From: Litorilinea aerophila
Lineage (GTDB): Bacteria; Chloroflexota; Anaerolineae; Caldilineales; Caldilineaceae
DNA: 64,000 nucleotides
Assembly: GCF_006569185.2 (NCBI RefSeq)
Contig: NZ_VIGC02000002.1
Span: 124,001 to 188,000 of the forward strand
Reading direction: 5' to 3'
Below are positions 17,752 through 31,064 of the stretch, piece after piece. Below the pieces are notes generated by a model. It did not search any database. It was not told the origin of the DNA and saw only the letters and a list, made by a program, of their open reading frames with translations. A program made the position numbers and the translations under genes. Each line of letters starts with the position of its first letter. Within the stretch, counting starts at the first letter, position 1.

Positions 17752-19179
17752 TCAGTCGTTGTTGATCACCGGCAAGAGGGCCCGGAAGGAACTCTGGAAG
17801 ACCAGGTGGGCGTCCAGGTAGTCGCCACTCCAACCGCCAACCAGGTGGATGACGCCGTCGCGGCTGGCCGCAGCCAGGTAGCGCCATTCTCCGGGGACGG
17901 GCGAGGGGAAGTTGCTCCACTGGCCTGTGTACGGGTCGTAGCGCTCGTGGGTATCCACCCGCCGGGTCCAGCCGCCGCCGCCCAGGGCCAGCACCGCCAG
18001 GCCGTCGTAGACCACGCTGAGCCCGCTGCGGGGCGTGGCCAAAGAGGCCAGCTGGCGCCACTCGCCCGTGGTGATCTGGTAGACCCACGCCTGATCCAAC
18101 TCGTGTTGGCCGTTGTAGCCGCCCACCACGTAGATCTCATCCCCCACCACGGTTGCACCGAAAAACGCGCTGGCCTCGGGAAGCCGGCCCACCAGCTCCC
18201 ACGGGAGCGGGGCGCCAGAAGCTGACGCCGTCGACGGCCGGTAGCGCCAGATTTCGTCGTGCATGGCTGTTCCGTCCCACCCACCCAACAGGTAGAGGCT
18301 CTCCCGGTGGGCCAGGAGGGCAGCGCCGGCCAGGGGACCGGGCAGGGTGCCCACGGGGGTCCAACGGTCGTCCGCCACATGGTAGGCCAGCAGCTCATCG
18401 CTCAGGACGATCCCGGCATCGTCGCCGGCCCGGTGATAGCTGCCCCCGGCCACGTAGAGGATGCCGTCCAAAGCCGCCGCGGCCAGATTGGCCCGGGGCT
18501 CGGGCAGGGGAGCCAGGCTCTGCCACTCGTTGATGCGCAAATCATAGGCATCCAGCGACGGGAGGGTCTCGCCGCCGACTCCTTCGCCGCCCACCACGTA
18601 GAGGGAATCGCCCATCAGGGCAGAAGCCATCCGACTGCGGGCCTGGGCCAGGGGCGTGCGCATCTCCCAGCGGGGCAGGAGAGTCAGCGCAGGCGGCCCC
18701 AGGGGCGTCTGGCCGGCATCGCTGAGCAGGGAGACCGGCGCCTGGACCTGATTCAGCCAGTTAGGGGCGATGAGAAAGAAGAGACAGAAGGCGGCGACCA
18801 GGGCCAGGTAAAGCTGTTGCCAGGCCGCGGGGCGGGCCGGCAAGTGTGGAAGCGGTTCGGGTTCGGGTACTGCCTCCTCAGCCGGTTGGGGAGGCGCCGG
18901 CACCTCGATGCCCGGCACCGTCAACCAGCCCCGTTGCAGCAGCACCATGGTGGCTTCGGTGCGGCTGCTCACCTGCAGCTTCTCAAAGACGTTACGCAGG
19001 TGCACCTTCACCGTGTGGGGGCTGATGAAGAGTTCCCGGGCGATCTCCGCGTTGGTCGCCCCGGTGACCAGCAGCCGCGAGACTTCCATCTCCCGCTCGC
19101 TGAGAGGATTTTCCAGCGGGGGAGCCCCTTTCATGTTGGATTCGTCATGGCCGCTTTCGGCCCTTTTCTCCACCACCAT
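17752..19179 (-). CDS. LuxR-type HTH, transmembrane, Kelch-propeller protein
   Basis: About 475 residues. Residues ~22-82 form a GerE/LuxR DNA-binding domain: LSEREMEVSRLLVTGATNAE, then ELFISPHTVKVHLRNVFEKL. A Pro-rich linker leads to one membrane helix at about residues 125-145 (YLALVAAFCLFFLIAPNWL). The rest, about 300 residues, is six Kelch-like blades with repeated LYVVGG, LYVAGG, LYLLGG and IYVVGGYNG motifs. The topology implies DNA binding inside and a beta-propeller outside. The start at 19179 is a compromise: no clear ribosome site is present and the longer frame comes from repeats. The C-terminus (ALLPVINND) resembles other exported proteins in the window. Ligand and targets are unknown. 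Confidence 0.8.
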   Translation of the reverse strand: MVVEKRAESGHDESNMKGAPPLENPLSEREMEVSRLLVTGATNAEIARELFISPHTVKVHLRNVFEKLQVSSRTEATMVLLQRGWLTVPGIEVPAPPQPAEEAVPEPEPLPHLPARPAAWQQLYLALVAAFCLFFLIAPNWLNQVQAPVSLLSDAGQTPLGPPALTLLPRWEMRTPLAQARSRMASALMGDSLYVVGGEGVGGETLPSLDAYDLRINEWQSLAPLPEPRANLAAAALDGILYVAGGSYHRAGDDAGIVLSDELLAYHVADDRWTPVGTLPGPLAGAALLAHRESLYLLGGWDGTAMHDEIWRYRPSTASASGAPLPWELVGRLPEASAFFGATVVGDEIYVVGGYNGQHELDQAWVYQITTGEWRQLASLATPRSGLSVVYDGLAVLALGGGGWTRRVDTHERYDPYTGQWSNFPSPVPGEWRYLAAASRDGVIHLVGGWSGDYLDAHLVFQSSFRALLPVINND

Positions 19180-19264
19180 GGTCTGTCCACTGCTATCTAT
19201 CCACTGCTGTCTGCCCGCTGTCCGCCGTTCCAGCCAAACGGCACACCGTGGCCGGGGGCTACTA

Positions 19265-19363
19265 TAGTCTGGCGTAAATACCACGGCAGAAATTCCGGAT
19301 ACCCTCTGGGCGCACTCCCTCTGGTGGAAACCATCGGCGAATTTCTGCCGGGATTTACGACTA
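19265..19363 (+). repeat. Dispersed ~99-bp inverted-repeat element, full copy
   Basis: The best-preserved copy. It starts TAGTCTGGCGTAAATACC and ends CTGCCGGGATTTACGACTA. The terminal ~25 bp are imperfect inverted repeats of each other (CGTAAATACCACGGCAGAA against CGTAAATCCCGGCAGAA), and the outermost bases TAGTC and GACTA also pair. The centre holds CTCTGGGCGCACTCCCTCTG. Confidence 0.85.
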
Positions 19364-19460
19364 CAGTCTGGCGTAAATACCATGGCAGAAATTCCGGATG
19401 CCCGCTGGGCGCATTACCTCTGATGGAAACCATCGGCGAATTTCTGCCGGGATTTACGAC
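19363..19460 (+). repeat. Dispersed inverted-repeat element, adjacent second full copy
   Basis: Immediately follows the previous copy in the same orientation, sharing its edge. It differs at a handful of positions (ACCATGGCAG for ACCACGGCAG, CGCTGGGCGCATTACC in the centre), so the two are not a recent exact duplication. Confidence 0.85.
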
Positions 19461-19548
19461 GGCCCGCCGCCATTATTCCACAAAGGCCAGCCCACACCCA
19501 AATATCCCGAAACCGGCGCCGAGCCCGGTTGGCTGCCCCAGGCGGGAT

Positions 19549-20442
19549 TCATCCCGGGGGAGGGGCCTGGGGATCTTCGTCCAGGGCCAGGCAGATGGCG
19601 CGCCACTCGTCCAGGGAGAGCGTTTCCGGCCGACGCCGGGGATCGATGCCGGCCCCCTCCAACAGGCGTTGGAGCTGGGGTTTGGGCCAGTGGAGGCCGG
19701 CGCTCAGGCTGTTGAGAAGCTGTTTCCGCTTCTGGCTGAAGCCGGCCCGCACCACAGCGAAGAAGCGTTCGGGCGCCACATCCTGCACCGCAGGTTCCGG
19801 GAAGACCTCCAGCCGCAGGACTGCGCTGTCCACCTTGGGCCGGGGGTAGAAGGCCCCGGCCGGCACCCGATGGACCATCTGGGGACGGGCGTAGAACTGG
19901 ACGCTCACCGCCAGCAGGGACATCTGTCCAGGCTGGGCACAGATGCGCTCAGCCACTTCCTTCTGCACCATGAGGACGGCCAGGGACGGCCGCAGGCGGG
20001 CCTCCAGGAGGTGGCGGAGGACGGCGCTGGTGATGTAGTAGGGCAGGTTGGCCACCACCTTGTAGGTTGCCCAGGTCAGGGACCCCGCGGTGGGGATCGC
20101 CCCGAGGGCGTCGGCGCCCGCCACCAGGGTCGCCGGGTCCAGCGCCAGGATGTCCCCATGGACGATCTGGACGTGGGGAAAGGGGGCCAGCTCCTCCCGG
20201 AGCACCTGGATGAGGCGGTCATCCAGCTCCACGGCCACCACCCGCCCGGCCTGTTGGGCCAGGCGCCGGGTCAGCCCGCCCAGGCCCGGCCCCACTTCCA
20301 GCACCACATCCTGGGGCGAGAGCTCCGCCGCCGCGGCAATGCGGTCCAGGTGGGTTTCGTCCACCAGAAAATTTTGCCCCAGCGAACGCTTGGGGCTGAG
20401 GTCATAGCGACGGATCAGTTGGGCGACTCCGGTCATGGCCAT
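19549..20442 (-). CDS. rsmA: 16S rRNA dimethyladenosine transferase
   Basis: A 297-residue SAM-dependent methyltransferase (KsgA/RsmA). The N-terminal SLGQNFLVDETHLDRI, SAM motif LEVGPGLGGLTRRL, acidic ribose-binding VAVELDDRL and catalytic NLPYYITSAVL are all present, followed by a small helical C-terminal domain (QLQRLLEGAGIDPRRR). It dimethylates two adjacent adenines near the 3' end of 16S rRNA during 30S maturation. Two near-adjacent ATGs (20442, 20436) are possible starts. lepA ends 22 bp upstream on the same strand, so both translation-related genes may be co-transcribed. Confidence 0.95.
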   Translation of the reverse strand: MAMTGVAQLIRRYDLSPKRSLGQNFLVDETHLDRIAAAAELSPQDVVLEVGPGLGGLTRRLAQQAGRVVAVELDDRLIQVLREELAPFPHVQIVHGDILALDPATLVAGADALGAIPTAGSLTWATYKVVANLPYYITSAVLRHLLEARLRPSLAVLMVQKEVAERICAQPGQMSLLAVSVQFYARPQMVHRVPAGAFYPRPKVDSAVLRLEVFPEPAVQDVAPERFFAVVRAGFSQKRKQLLNSLSAGLHWPKPQLQRLLEGAGIDPRRRPETLSLDEWRAICLALDEDPQAPPPG

Positions 20443-20464
20443 ATCCAGGGGCCAAAGAAAGTGA

Positions 20465-22264
20465 CTACTCGTCCTCCAGGCGCAGTACGGACATGAAGGC
20501 TTCCTGGGGGATCTCCACCTGTCCCACCATCTTCATACGCTTCTTGCCCGCCTTCTGTTTCTCCAGCAGCTTGCGCTTGCGGGTGACGTCGCCGCCGTAG
20601 CATTTGGAGAGCACGTCTTTGCGCAGGGCCTGGACGTTGGCCCGGCTGATCACCTTGTTGCCGATGGCCGCCTGGATGGGCACGGTGAACATCTGCCGGG
20701 GGATGATCTCCTTCATCTTGCTGACCAGCTTTTGCCCCTTGTGATAGGCATCGTCCCGGTGCACGATGACGCTCAGGGCGTCCACCGGCTGGTGGTTGAC
20801 CAGGATGTCCAGCTTCACCATGTCCGAGGGGCGGTATTCGTCCAGGGTGTAGTCCATGCTGGCGTAGCCCCGGGTGCGGGCTTTCAGCTCGTTATAGAAG
20901 TCCACGATGATCTCCGAGAGGGGGATCATGCAGACGATTTCCACCCGTTTGGTGTCCAGCCAGTTCTGATTTTTTAGCTCGCCCCGCCGCTTGGTGACCA
21001 GATCCAGCACCGGGCCGATGTATTCGGCCGGGGTGAAGATGCGCAGCTCGCACCAGGGCTCTTCGATGCGCTCGATCTGGGTCGGATCCGGGAGCTGGGC
21101 CGGGCTGTCGATGGCCAGGACCGTGCCGTCGGTCTTGACCACCTTGTACTCCACCGAGGGCGCGGTGAAGATGATGTCCAGGTCATACTCTCGCTCCAGC
21201 CGCTCCTGGACGATCTCCATGTGGAAGAGGCCCAGGAAGCCCAGGCGGAAGCCGAAGCCCAGGGCCTGGCTGGTTTCCGGTTCGTAGACCAGGGCGGCGT
21301 CGTTGAGCTGGAGCTTTTCCAGGGCATCCCGCAGATCGCCGTAGTCGTCCGGGTTGGACGGGTAGAGGCCGGCAAAGACCATGGGCTTCATGGGCTTGTA
21401 GCCGGGCAGCCGCTCCTGGGCCGGCTTGCTGGCCAGGGTGATGGTGTCTCCCACGTCCAGATCCTGGACGCTCTTCAGGCCGGTGGCGATATAGCCCACC
21501 TCGCCGGCGTGGAGGCTGTTGGTGGCCAGCATGGCTGGCGTCAGAACCCCTACCTCCAGGGGTTCCATGGTCTTGCCGGTGCTCATGGCCAACAGGGCCG
21601 GCGTGCCGTTGATCTGGCCGTCCACCACCCGCACGTAGGCAATGACGCCCTTGTAGGGGTCGTACTGGCAGTCGAAGACCAGCGCGCGCAGGGGAGCATT
21701 CAGGTCACCCTTGGGGGGCGGCACCTGTTGCACCACCTGTTCCAGCACGGCCTCCACGTTGGTGCCGGCTTTGGCGCTGATGCGGGGGATATCCTCGGCG
21801 GGCACGCCCAACAGGTCCTCGATCTCCTGGGCCACCTCGTCGGGCATGGCACCGGGCAGGTCGATCTTGTTGATGACCGGGATGATGGTCAGGTTCTGTT
21901 CCAGCGCGGCGAAGAGGTGGGCCATGGTCTGGGCCTGGATGCCCTGGGAGGCGTCCACCACCAGGATGGCCCCTTCGCAGGCCTGGAGGGCCCGGCTGAC
22001 CTCGTAGCTGAAGTCCACGTGGCCGGGGGTATCGATGAGGTTGATTTCGTATTCTTCGCCCTGGTACTTGTAGATCATGCGCACGGCGCTGGCCTTGATG
22101 GTGACGCCCTTTTCCCGTTCCAGGTCCATGGAATCCAGGAGCTGCTCCTTCATTTCCCGGTCGGTCACCGTTCCGGTCATCTGCAGCAGGCGGTCGGCCA
22201 GGGTGCTCTTGCCGTGGTCGATATGGGCGATGATGGATATGTTTCGAATGTGATCCAGGTTCAT
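20465..22264 (-). CDS. lepA: Elongation factor 4 (LepA), ribosome back-translocase GTPase
   Basis: A 599-residue translational GTPase of usual LepA length. It starts [20 protein letters not shown], with G1 in [10 protein letters not shown]3 in DTPGHVDF and G4 in VINKIDLP. The LepA-specific C-terminal domain ends in [18 protein letters not shown] and [17 protein letters not shown]. The frame is open 207 bp further upstream, but ATG 22264 is the family start. A TATAAT lies 6 nt before this ATG with a -35-like element 16 bp earlier, so the transcript probably begins at or next to the start codon (leaderless); no Shine-Dalgarno exists. Confidence 0.97.
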   Translation of the reverse strand: MNLDHIRNISIIAHIDHGKSTLADRLLQMTGTVTDREMKEQLLDSMDLEREKGVTIKASAVRMIYKYQGEEYEINLIDTPGHVDFSYEVSRALQACEGAILVVDASQGIQAQTMAHLFAALEQNLTIIPVINKIDLPGAMPDEVAQEIEDLLGVPAEDIPRISAKAGTNVEAVLEQVVQQVPPPKGDLNAPLRALVFDCQYDPYKGVIAYVRVVDGQINGTPALLAMSTGKTMEPLEVGVLTPAMLATNSLHAGEVGYIATGLKSVQDLDVGDTITLASKPAQERLPGYKPMKPMVFAGLYPSNPDDYGDLRDALEKLQLNDAALVYEPETSQALGFGFRLGFLGLFHMEIVQERLEREYDLDIIFTAPSVEYKVVKTDGTVLAIDSPAQLPDPTQIERIEEPWCELRIFTPAEYIGPVLDLVTKRRGELKNQNWLDTKRVEIVCMIPLSEIIVDFYNELKARTRGYASMDYTLDEYRPSDMVKLDILVNHQPVDALSVIVHRDDAYHKGQKLVSKMKEIIPRQMFTVPIQAAIGNKVISRANVQALRKDVLSKCYGGDVTRKRKLLEKQKAGKKRMKMVGQVEIPQEAFMSVLRLEDE

Positions 22265-22270
22265 GGGACG

Positions 22271-22298
22271 ATTATAGCCTGCCTTGGGCGAAAACCAA
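22271..22298 (-). promoter_or_regulatory. Promoter abutting lepA, predicting a leaderless mRNA
   Basis: On the minus strand TTGGTT (22298-22293), 16 bp, then TATAAT (22276-22271). The seventh base after TATAAT is the A of the lepA ATG. Confidence 0.6.
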
Positions 22299-22340
22299 AG
22301 CCTACCGAGAATCCCGTGGCAAATGCCAGGGCGAGGACCA

Positions 22341-23279
<939 letters not shown>

Positions 23280-23343
23280 TGCCGCGATTCCTTTCTGGTC
23301 GTTCAATCACTATTCGAGAATAAGAGCGTATGCCGTGTATCCC

Positions 23344-24099
23344 ATGATTCCTTTTGGTCCCTTTTCCCTGCCCACCGGCCCTATCCTGGCGCTGGTGGCA
23401 GGCGTTTTCGGCCTGGAGGTGGCCGCCCGCTATGGCCGTCGCCTGGGTCTGGACCCGAACCAGGTCTGGAACACGGGCCTGACTGCGCTGGTTGCTGGCC
23501 TGATTGTAGCCCGACTCTGGAATGTTTTCCAGTTTTGGCCAGTCTACCGGAGCGAACCCTGGCTGATCTTGAGCCTGCGGCCGGGGGGCTTCCACCTTTG
23601 GGCCGGCCTGGCCGCGGCGCTGGTGGGCGGCTACCTCTACATGCTGCGCCACGCGCTGGATCCGGCTCCCATGGCCGCGGCTTTCAGCGTGGGGATGGTG
23701 GCCGGCGGGGTCTTCCAGGCGCTGTCCGGCTTCCTGACCGGCAGTGTGGTGGGAACCCTCAGCGACGGCCCGTGGGCGTTGCCCTATTTCGGCGAGCTGC
23801 GCCATCCCGTGGGCCTGTACCGGGCAGGGGGGTTACTCCTCCTGTGGCTGCTCCTCTACCTGCCCCGGCGCACCCAACCGTCCCCATTCCGGGTGGTCCT
23901 CATGGCCCTCTTCGGCTACAGCCTCCTGCGCCTGTTCACCGACGCCTTCGTGGAGTATGCCGCCCTGGTGGGCTCCTTCCGCCTCAGCCAGATCCTGGCC
24001 CTGGCCACGGCCCTGGTCACCAGCCTGCTCCTGGCCCGGGGTTCGCGAGCCGTCGATTACACAGCGTTGGCCGGCGAAGGAGATTCACCCGCTGTGTAA
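23344..24099 (+). CDS. Prolipoprotein diacylglyceryl transferase-like membrane protein
   Basis: About 251 residues with roughly seven hydrophobic segments. The opening MIPFGPFSLPTGPILALVAG, the LRPGGFHLWAGLAAALVGGY segment and the LRHPVGLYRAGG segment match the layout of Lgt (start, GGLSFHGG-like loop, HPxQLYE-like loop). However, the Lgt signature around RxGNFxNGE is replaced by MVAGGVFQALSGFLTGSVVG, so key residues are missing. It is either a divergent Lgt or a paralogue of other function. Start 23344 is chosen by homology to Lgt openings; no strong ribosome site is visible. It is divergent from the epimerase gene. Confidence 0.6.
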   Translation: MIPFGPFSLPTGPILALVAGVFGLEVAARYGRRLGLDPNQVWNTGLTALVAGLIVARLWNVFQFWPVYRSEPWLILSLRPGGFHLWAGLAAALVGGYLYMLRHALDPAPMAAAFSVGMVAGGVFQALSGFLTGSVVGTLSDGPWALPYFGELRHPVGLYRAGGLLLLWLLLYLPRRTQPSPFRVVLMALFGYSLLRLFTDAFVEYAALVGSFRLSQILALATALVTSLLLARGSRAVDYTALAGEGDSPAV

Positions 24100-24191
24100 T
24101 CCGTGGCCTCGCAGTAAACGCCTCTATGGGCATCGATGATGCGCATCGGTGTCCATGTGGAGTGGCTATACGAATCGACGCAGTCGGTAGC

Positions 24192-24836
24192 TCACGTTTC
24201 CACGCCGCTCTGGACCACCAGCAAAAGGCCACGCTCGATCTGGATGGAGGCGGGCAGGCTGGCCACCTGGTTGCTGATGCCCCGGGTGCTGCCGAGATGC
24301 AGGGTGGCATTGTGGAGCGGATAGGCCAGCCCCTGGTAGGTGATACCGGTGACGGAGGCACTCAAGGGGAGGACGCTGACCAGGCTGCCTACCGGTCCGT
24401 CCAACACCAGGGTTTCACCGTCCCGCAGCAGGGTGGCCAGTTGGTCCCCATCGGCCAGGCGCACCGGCACCGGCCAGGGTCGCTGGGCCAGGATCAGGAC
24501 ATTGGCCAGGGTCTGATCCAGGCGGCCGCCCAGGGCTGCCAGCAGCAAGATCTCGTCCACTCCTTCCCGCAGAGCCCGCTGGATGGCCAGCTCCAGGTCG
24601 GTTTCATCTTTGGCCACGGGGTGGCGCTCAAAACGGGTCCCCTGGCGGGCCAGTTCGGCCACCACCTCGGGATCGACGCTGTCCATGTCGCCGACCACAA
24701 TGTCCGGGCGGCGCCCCAGGGCCAGGCAATGGGCGGTTCCCCCATCGGCGGCGATGAGCAGGTCGTCGGGGCGCAGCCAGCCCCTCAGCCGGCCATAATC
24801 CTCCACCCTGCCGTTGATCATGATCACCCCACGCAT
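24192..24836 (-). CDS. thiN: Thiamine diphosphokinase
   Basis: A 214-residue thiamine pyrophosphokinase. All family motifs are there: LIAADGGTAHCLALG, DIVVGDMDSVDPEVV, HPVAKDETDLELAIQRAL and LLAALGGRLDQTLANVL, followed by a C-terminal beta-sandwich ending in IQIERGLLLVVQSG. It transfers pyrophosphate from ATP to thiamine, making the cofactor thiamine diphosphate. It lies 90 bp downstream of the NAD(P)HX epimerase gene on the same strand, so the two may form a metabolite and cofactor maintenance unit. Confidence 0.93.
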   Translation of the reverse strand: MRGVIMINGRVEDYGRLRGWLRPDDLLIAADGGTAHCLALGRRPDIVVGDMDSVDPEVVAELARQGTRFERHPVAKDETDLELAIQRALREGVDEILLLAALGGRLDQTLANVLILAQRPWPVPVRLADGDQLATLLRDGETLVLDGPVGSLVSVLPLSASVTGITYQGLAYPLHNATLHLGSTRGISNQVASLPASIQIERGLLLVVQSGVET

Positions 24837-24926
24837 GGCTGTCGCTCCCGGTGCGTCATGTGGTACGTGATGCCTGTCTGTTGGCGCACCACGTCACAAA
24901 ACTACGTCACAAAATCGTTGGCCTGT

Positions 24927-25712
24927 TTACGTCCACGGAGTCCGGCCTGCGCCCCCCTGGATCAGGGCCTGGCCGTCCACCACTGTCAGCGGGAGGACGG
25001 TGCCGGCGCTAAAGAGGGGCGGCACTTCCAGGCCGAGACGCCGGTAGAGGCCCGGCGGCACGCTGATGTCGGCCAGGTAGAGGTCCCCGCTGAGGGCCTG
25101 CCCGGTTGGCGTCAACAGGCCTTGTTTGGGCAGGGCCAGGGTGAGGGTCGCCGCTGCCCGGATGTGGGGCGTGGCCCCCTGGCCGGTGTCGGCATCCAAT
25201 CCGCTGGGCACGTCCAGGCTGAGGATGGGCGCCACGCTGCTGTTGGCCAGCTGGATCAGATCCCGGACCCGGCCCCGGGGGTCCCCCTTCAGCCCGTACC
25301 CGATGAGGGCATCCACCACCAGGTCGCAGGGAGGGAGTTCCCAGCCTTCCTCAGCCCAGGCCAGGGGCACTTCCATGGCCTGGAGGATGGCCAGTTGTTG
25401 GGCCGGCACCCCCTGGTAGGCGTCGGGCGGGTGGGAGCAGAGCACCTGGACCCATGCTCCCCAGTTGGCCAGGTGACGGGCCGCGACCAGGCCACCGCCG
25501 CCATTGTTGCCCCGGCCGGCCAACACGACGATGGGCCGGTCGACGAGATCTCCGTCCAGCCATTGGAGGGCCAGCCAGGCCAGGTTCCGGCCCGCGTTCT
25601 CCATCATCTGGAGCAGGGTGATGCCATACTCCTCCACCATGATCCGATCCACCTCCCGCATCTGCTCCCGGGTCAGTGCGGGCACGCTCGTACTTTCCAC
25701 CGTGTTTTTCAC
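24927..25712 (-). CDS. nnrE: NAD(P)H-hydrate epimerase (YjeF N-domain protein)
   Basis: A 261-residue protein with the YjeF N-terminal fold only: [54 protein letters not shown] and [15 protein letters not shown]. It interconverts the R and S forms of hydrated NAD(P)H for repair. The usual C-terminal ADP-dependent dehydratase domain is absent, so the dehydratase must be encoded elsewhere. I chose GTG 25712, with GGAGAGG about 6 nt upstream, over GTG 25718, which would abut that site. Confidence 0.9.
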   Translation of the reverse strand: MKNTVESTSVPALTREQMREVDRIMVEEYGITLLQMMENAGRNLAWLALQWLDGDLVDRPIVVLAGRGNNGGGGLVAARHLANWGAWVQVLCSHPPDAYQGVPAQQLAILQAMEVPLAWAEEGWELPPCDLVVDALIGYGLKGDPRGRVRDLIQLANSSVAPILSLDVPSGLDADTGQGATPHIRAAATLTLALPKQGLLTPTGQALSGDLYLADISVPPGLYRRLGLEVPPLFSAGTVLPLTVVDGQALIQGGAGRTPWT

Positions 25713-25820
25713 GTCCACCCTCTCCTCGCCTCCTGGCGACGGTTCACTATCTCACTATCTTTGCAGATCCGCCCCATCGATTTCACAGCCGCCCCACCTA
25801 TCCGTGGCGTCCGATCTGCG

Positions 25821-26230
25821 CGGATGGCGGCTCCTGTCGTAGGTGCGGTCTCCGGCCGCACGGTGGTGCCCGGAAGGGCGCCCGTTCCCGTCGGGGCGGG
25901 CCGCCGTGCCCGCCCGCTGTCGCGGTCGAACCAGCCACCCACGGCGGGCCAGAGACCCGCCCTACGCACGTATTGCACCCAATCCGGACAGGTGCAGGGA
26001 CGGCAACGGCTGCGCAGCAACTGGGTCGGCATCTGCGGATGGCGGCTCCTCTCGTAGGTGCGGTCTCCGGCCGCACGGTGGTGCCCGGAAGGGCGCCCGT
26101 TCCCGTAGGGGCGGGCCGCCGTGCCCGCCCGCTGTCGCTGTTGAACCAGCCACCCACGGCGGGCCAGAGACCCGCCCTACGCACGGGTTGCACCCAATCC
26201 GGACAGGTGCAGAGACGGCAACGGCGGAGT
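25821..26230. repeat. Two ~195-bp direct repeats, each with three GTAGG-type hairpins
   Basis: Copy 1 starts at 25821 and copy 2 at 26036, a spacing of 215 bp, with only a few mismatches over about 195 bp. Each copy contains, in order, GTAGGTGCGGTCTCCGGCCG (hairpin), a CCCGTTCCCGT lead into GGGGCGGGCCGCCGTGCCC (hairpin), and GGCGGGCCAGAGACCCGCC ending CCTACG (the same type in reverse orientation). Confidence 0.85.
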
Positions 26231-26253
26231 GCGCATCCTCAGATGCGCACTCC
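26226..26253. repeat. CATCCTCAGATG hairpin
   Basis: GGAGTGCGCATC, loop CTCA, then the exact complement GATGCGCACTCC, followed by ACAAA. A related element with different stem bases is at 58858-58918. Confidence 0.75.
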
Positions 26254-26683
26254 ACAAAAGGACCACCACGCGGCGTCGCCAATCTTCCGATGCCGGGCTG
26301 AATCTGCGTTCATCCACGTGGGTCAACGCATTTGACCTTTTGCCGCAGAGCCACGGAGGGGCACAGATTCAGCAGGTACAACTTTGACGGGATTATACCC
26401 CCAGGACGATGAAGGGCCAATCGTCCCATGTTCTGCCTCCGGTTGGGGCTCGTCTGATCGGCGTAGGGATCTTGCCCCGACTTCGGCGCCGATTTCCGGC
26501 CCAGGAAGTGGGCCAGTTGTGCTATGCTATTCCCACGTTCATAAGTGCAAACGAAACCAGCGGGCCGGAAGCCCGCCTGCCGAACCCAAGAATGAGCGGA
26601 GACAATCCCCCAGGCTGCACGTCTCTGACGTAACCGATTCTGACCAGAACGAGTCGAACGGCATCGCGTAGAAAGGGAACGCC

Positions 26684-30205
<3,522 letters not shown>

Positions 30206-30401
30206 CCGTGGGACGTCCAGGCTGTCGCCATCTGGAAATCGATCAAAAATGATTTGATATTGCATTGGGTCTATGATACTATGATGAGCGGGCAGCATAT
30301 ATTTGCCCTCCTGTAGTTGAGGATATCGTAAACTGGTTCTGCTCTCATTGTCATGAGCTTTTATTCTTTGCGTATTTATCCATTGTTGGGAGAACCTGCC
30401 C

Positions 30402-30800
30402 ATGAGACAACCACGTTCGGTTTATCTAATCTTCATGGTGGCCGTACTCCTCCTGTTGGGCATGACCCTGCTGCCCGGGCTGGTGACCGGCACAGGGGTG
30501 CTGGCCCAGGGTGGGCCGGCCGCTGAGACGCCCACAGAGCAGCCACCGCCGCCTACGGTGACCACCCCTGCTCCTGGGGAGACGGAAACCCCGGTGCCAG
30601 CCACCGAGACGCCGGTCCCGCCCACCGAGGAGCCACCGGCCGAGACGGCCACCCCGACGGCCACCAGCTCTGGGCCCGGCAGCTCACCCGGGCCGTCCCA
30701 GCCGGTGACGATTCCAGAGCCCATCACCGTGGTCCTGTTTGGGACCGGTTTGGCGGCCCTGTCGGCAGCCGCGGCATCCCGGCGCAAGAAGGACGAGTAG
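30402..30800 (+). CDS. Small exported protein with PEP-CTERM-like sorting signal
   Basis: A 132-residue protein: signal-like hydrophobic helix at residues 8-30, ALAQGG cleavage-like site, then a Pro/Thr/Glu-rich low-complexity region with TETPVPPTEEPP repeats. At the end come TIPEPITVVLFGTGLAALSA (PEP, then a membrane helix) and basic RRKK. This tripartite ending is the plan of exosortase-processed PEP-CTERM proteins. No exosortase gene is in the window. A strong terminator follows 70 bp after the stop, so the gene is likely a single transcription unit between two large exported proteases. Confidence 0.65.
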   Translation: MRQPRSVYLIFMVAVLLLLGMTLLPGLVTGTGVLAQGGPAAETPTEQPPPPTVTTPAPGETETPVPATETPVPPTEEPPAETATPTATSSGPGSSPGPSQPVTIPEPITVVLFGTGLAALSAAAASRRKKDE

Positions 30801-30870
30801 GGTCGTATTGTCGTATTATCGTCAGTCATCGATTTTGCACGCCATCGTGAACAATTGAGCACCAGGAAGG

Positions 30871-30906
30871 CAAGGGCTACGAGAGTTCTCGTAGCCCTTG
30901 TCTTTT
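30871..30906. terminator. Intrinsic terminator after the PEP-CTERM-like gene
   Basis: CAAGGGCTACGAG pairs perfectly with CTCGTAGCCCTTG around an AGTT loop and is followed by TCTTTT. Confidence 0.85.
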
Positions 30907-31064
30907 GCCAACCAAACCCACGTTTCACCTACGCTGCCAATCTGATAGGCAGGTGACAGTTTTGACGCCACTTATCTCTGGTATAATGCCAGGGTTGTTG
31001 ACGGGTTATCATCGTTCTACACGACAAACGTTTGCTGCAAATATCATCCCTTTGAGGAGCCGGC

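Larger units (their letters stand above)
25713..26683. other. 970-bp intergenic region filled with hairpin repeats
   Basis: Upstream of divergent genes nnrE and the S8 protease. It contains a ~195-bp direct duplication (25821 and 26036), a CATCCTCAGATG hairpin (26226-26253) and a GCGGGC/GCCCGC hairpin (about 26559-26577). Open frames here read through repeats on both strands and are not credible genes. A TATGCT near 26524 could be a -10 for the protease gene, without a clear -35. Confidence 0.55.

Noticed and set aside
25676-26335. Several Arg/Pro-rich open frames on both strands between nnrE and the S8 gene
   Set aside because: They lie in the duplicated GTAGG hairpin block, have no ribosome sites and read the repeats in all frames.
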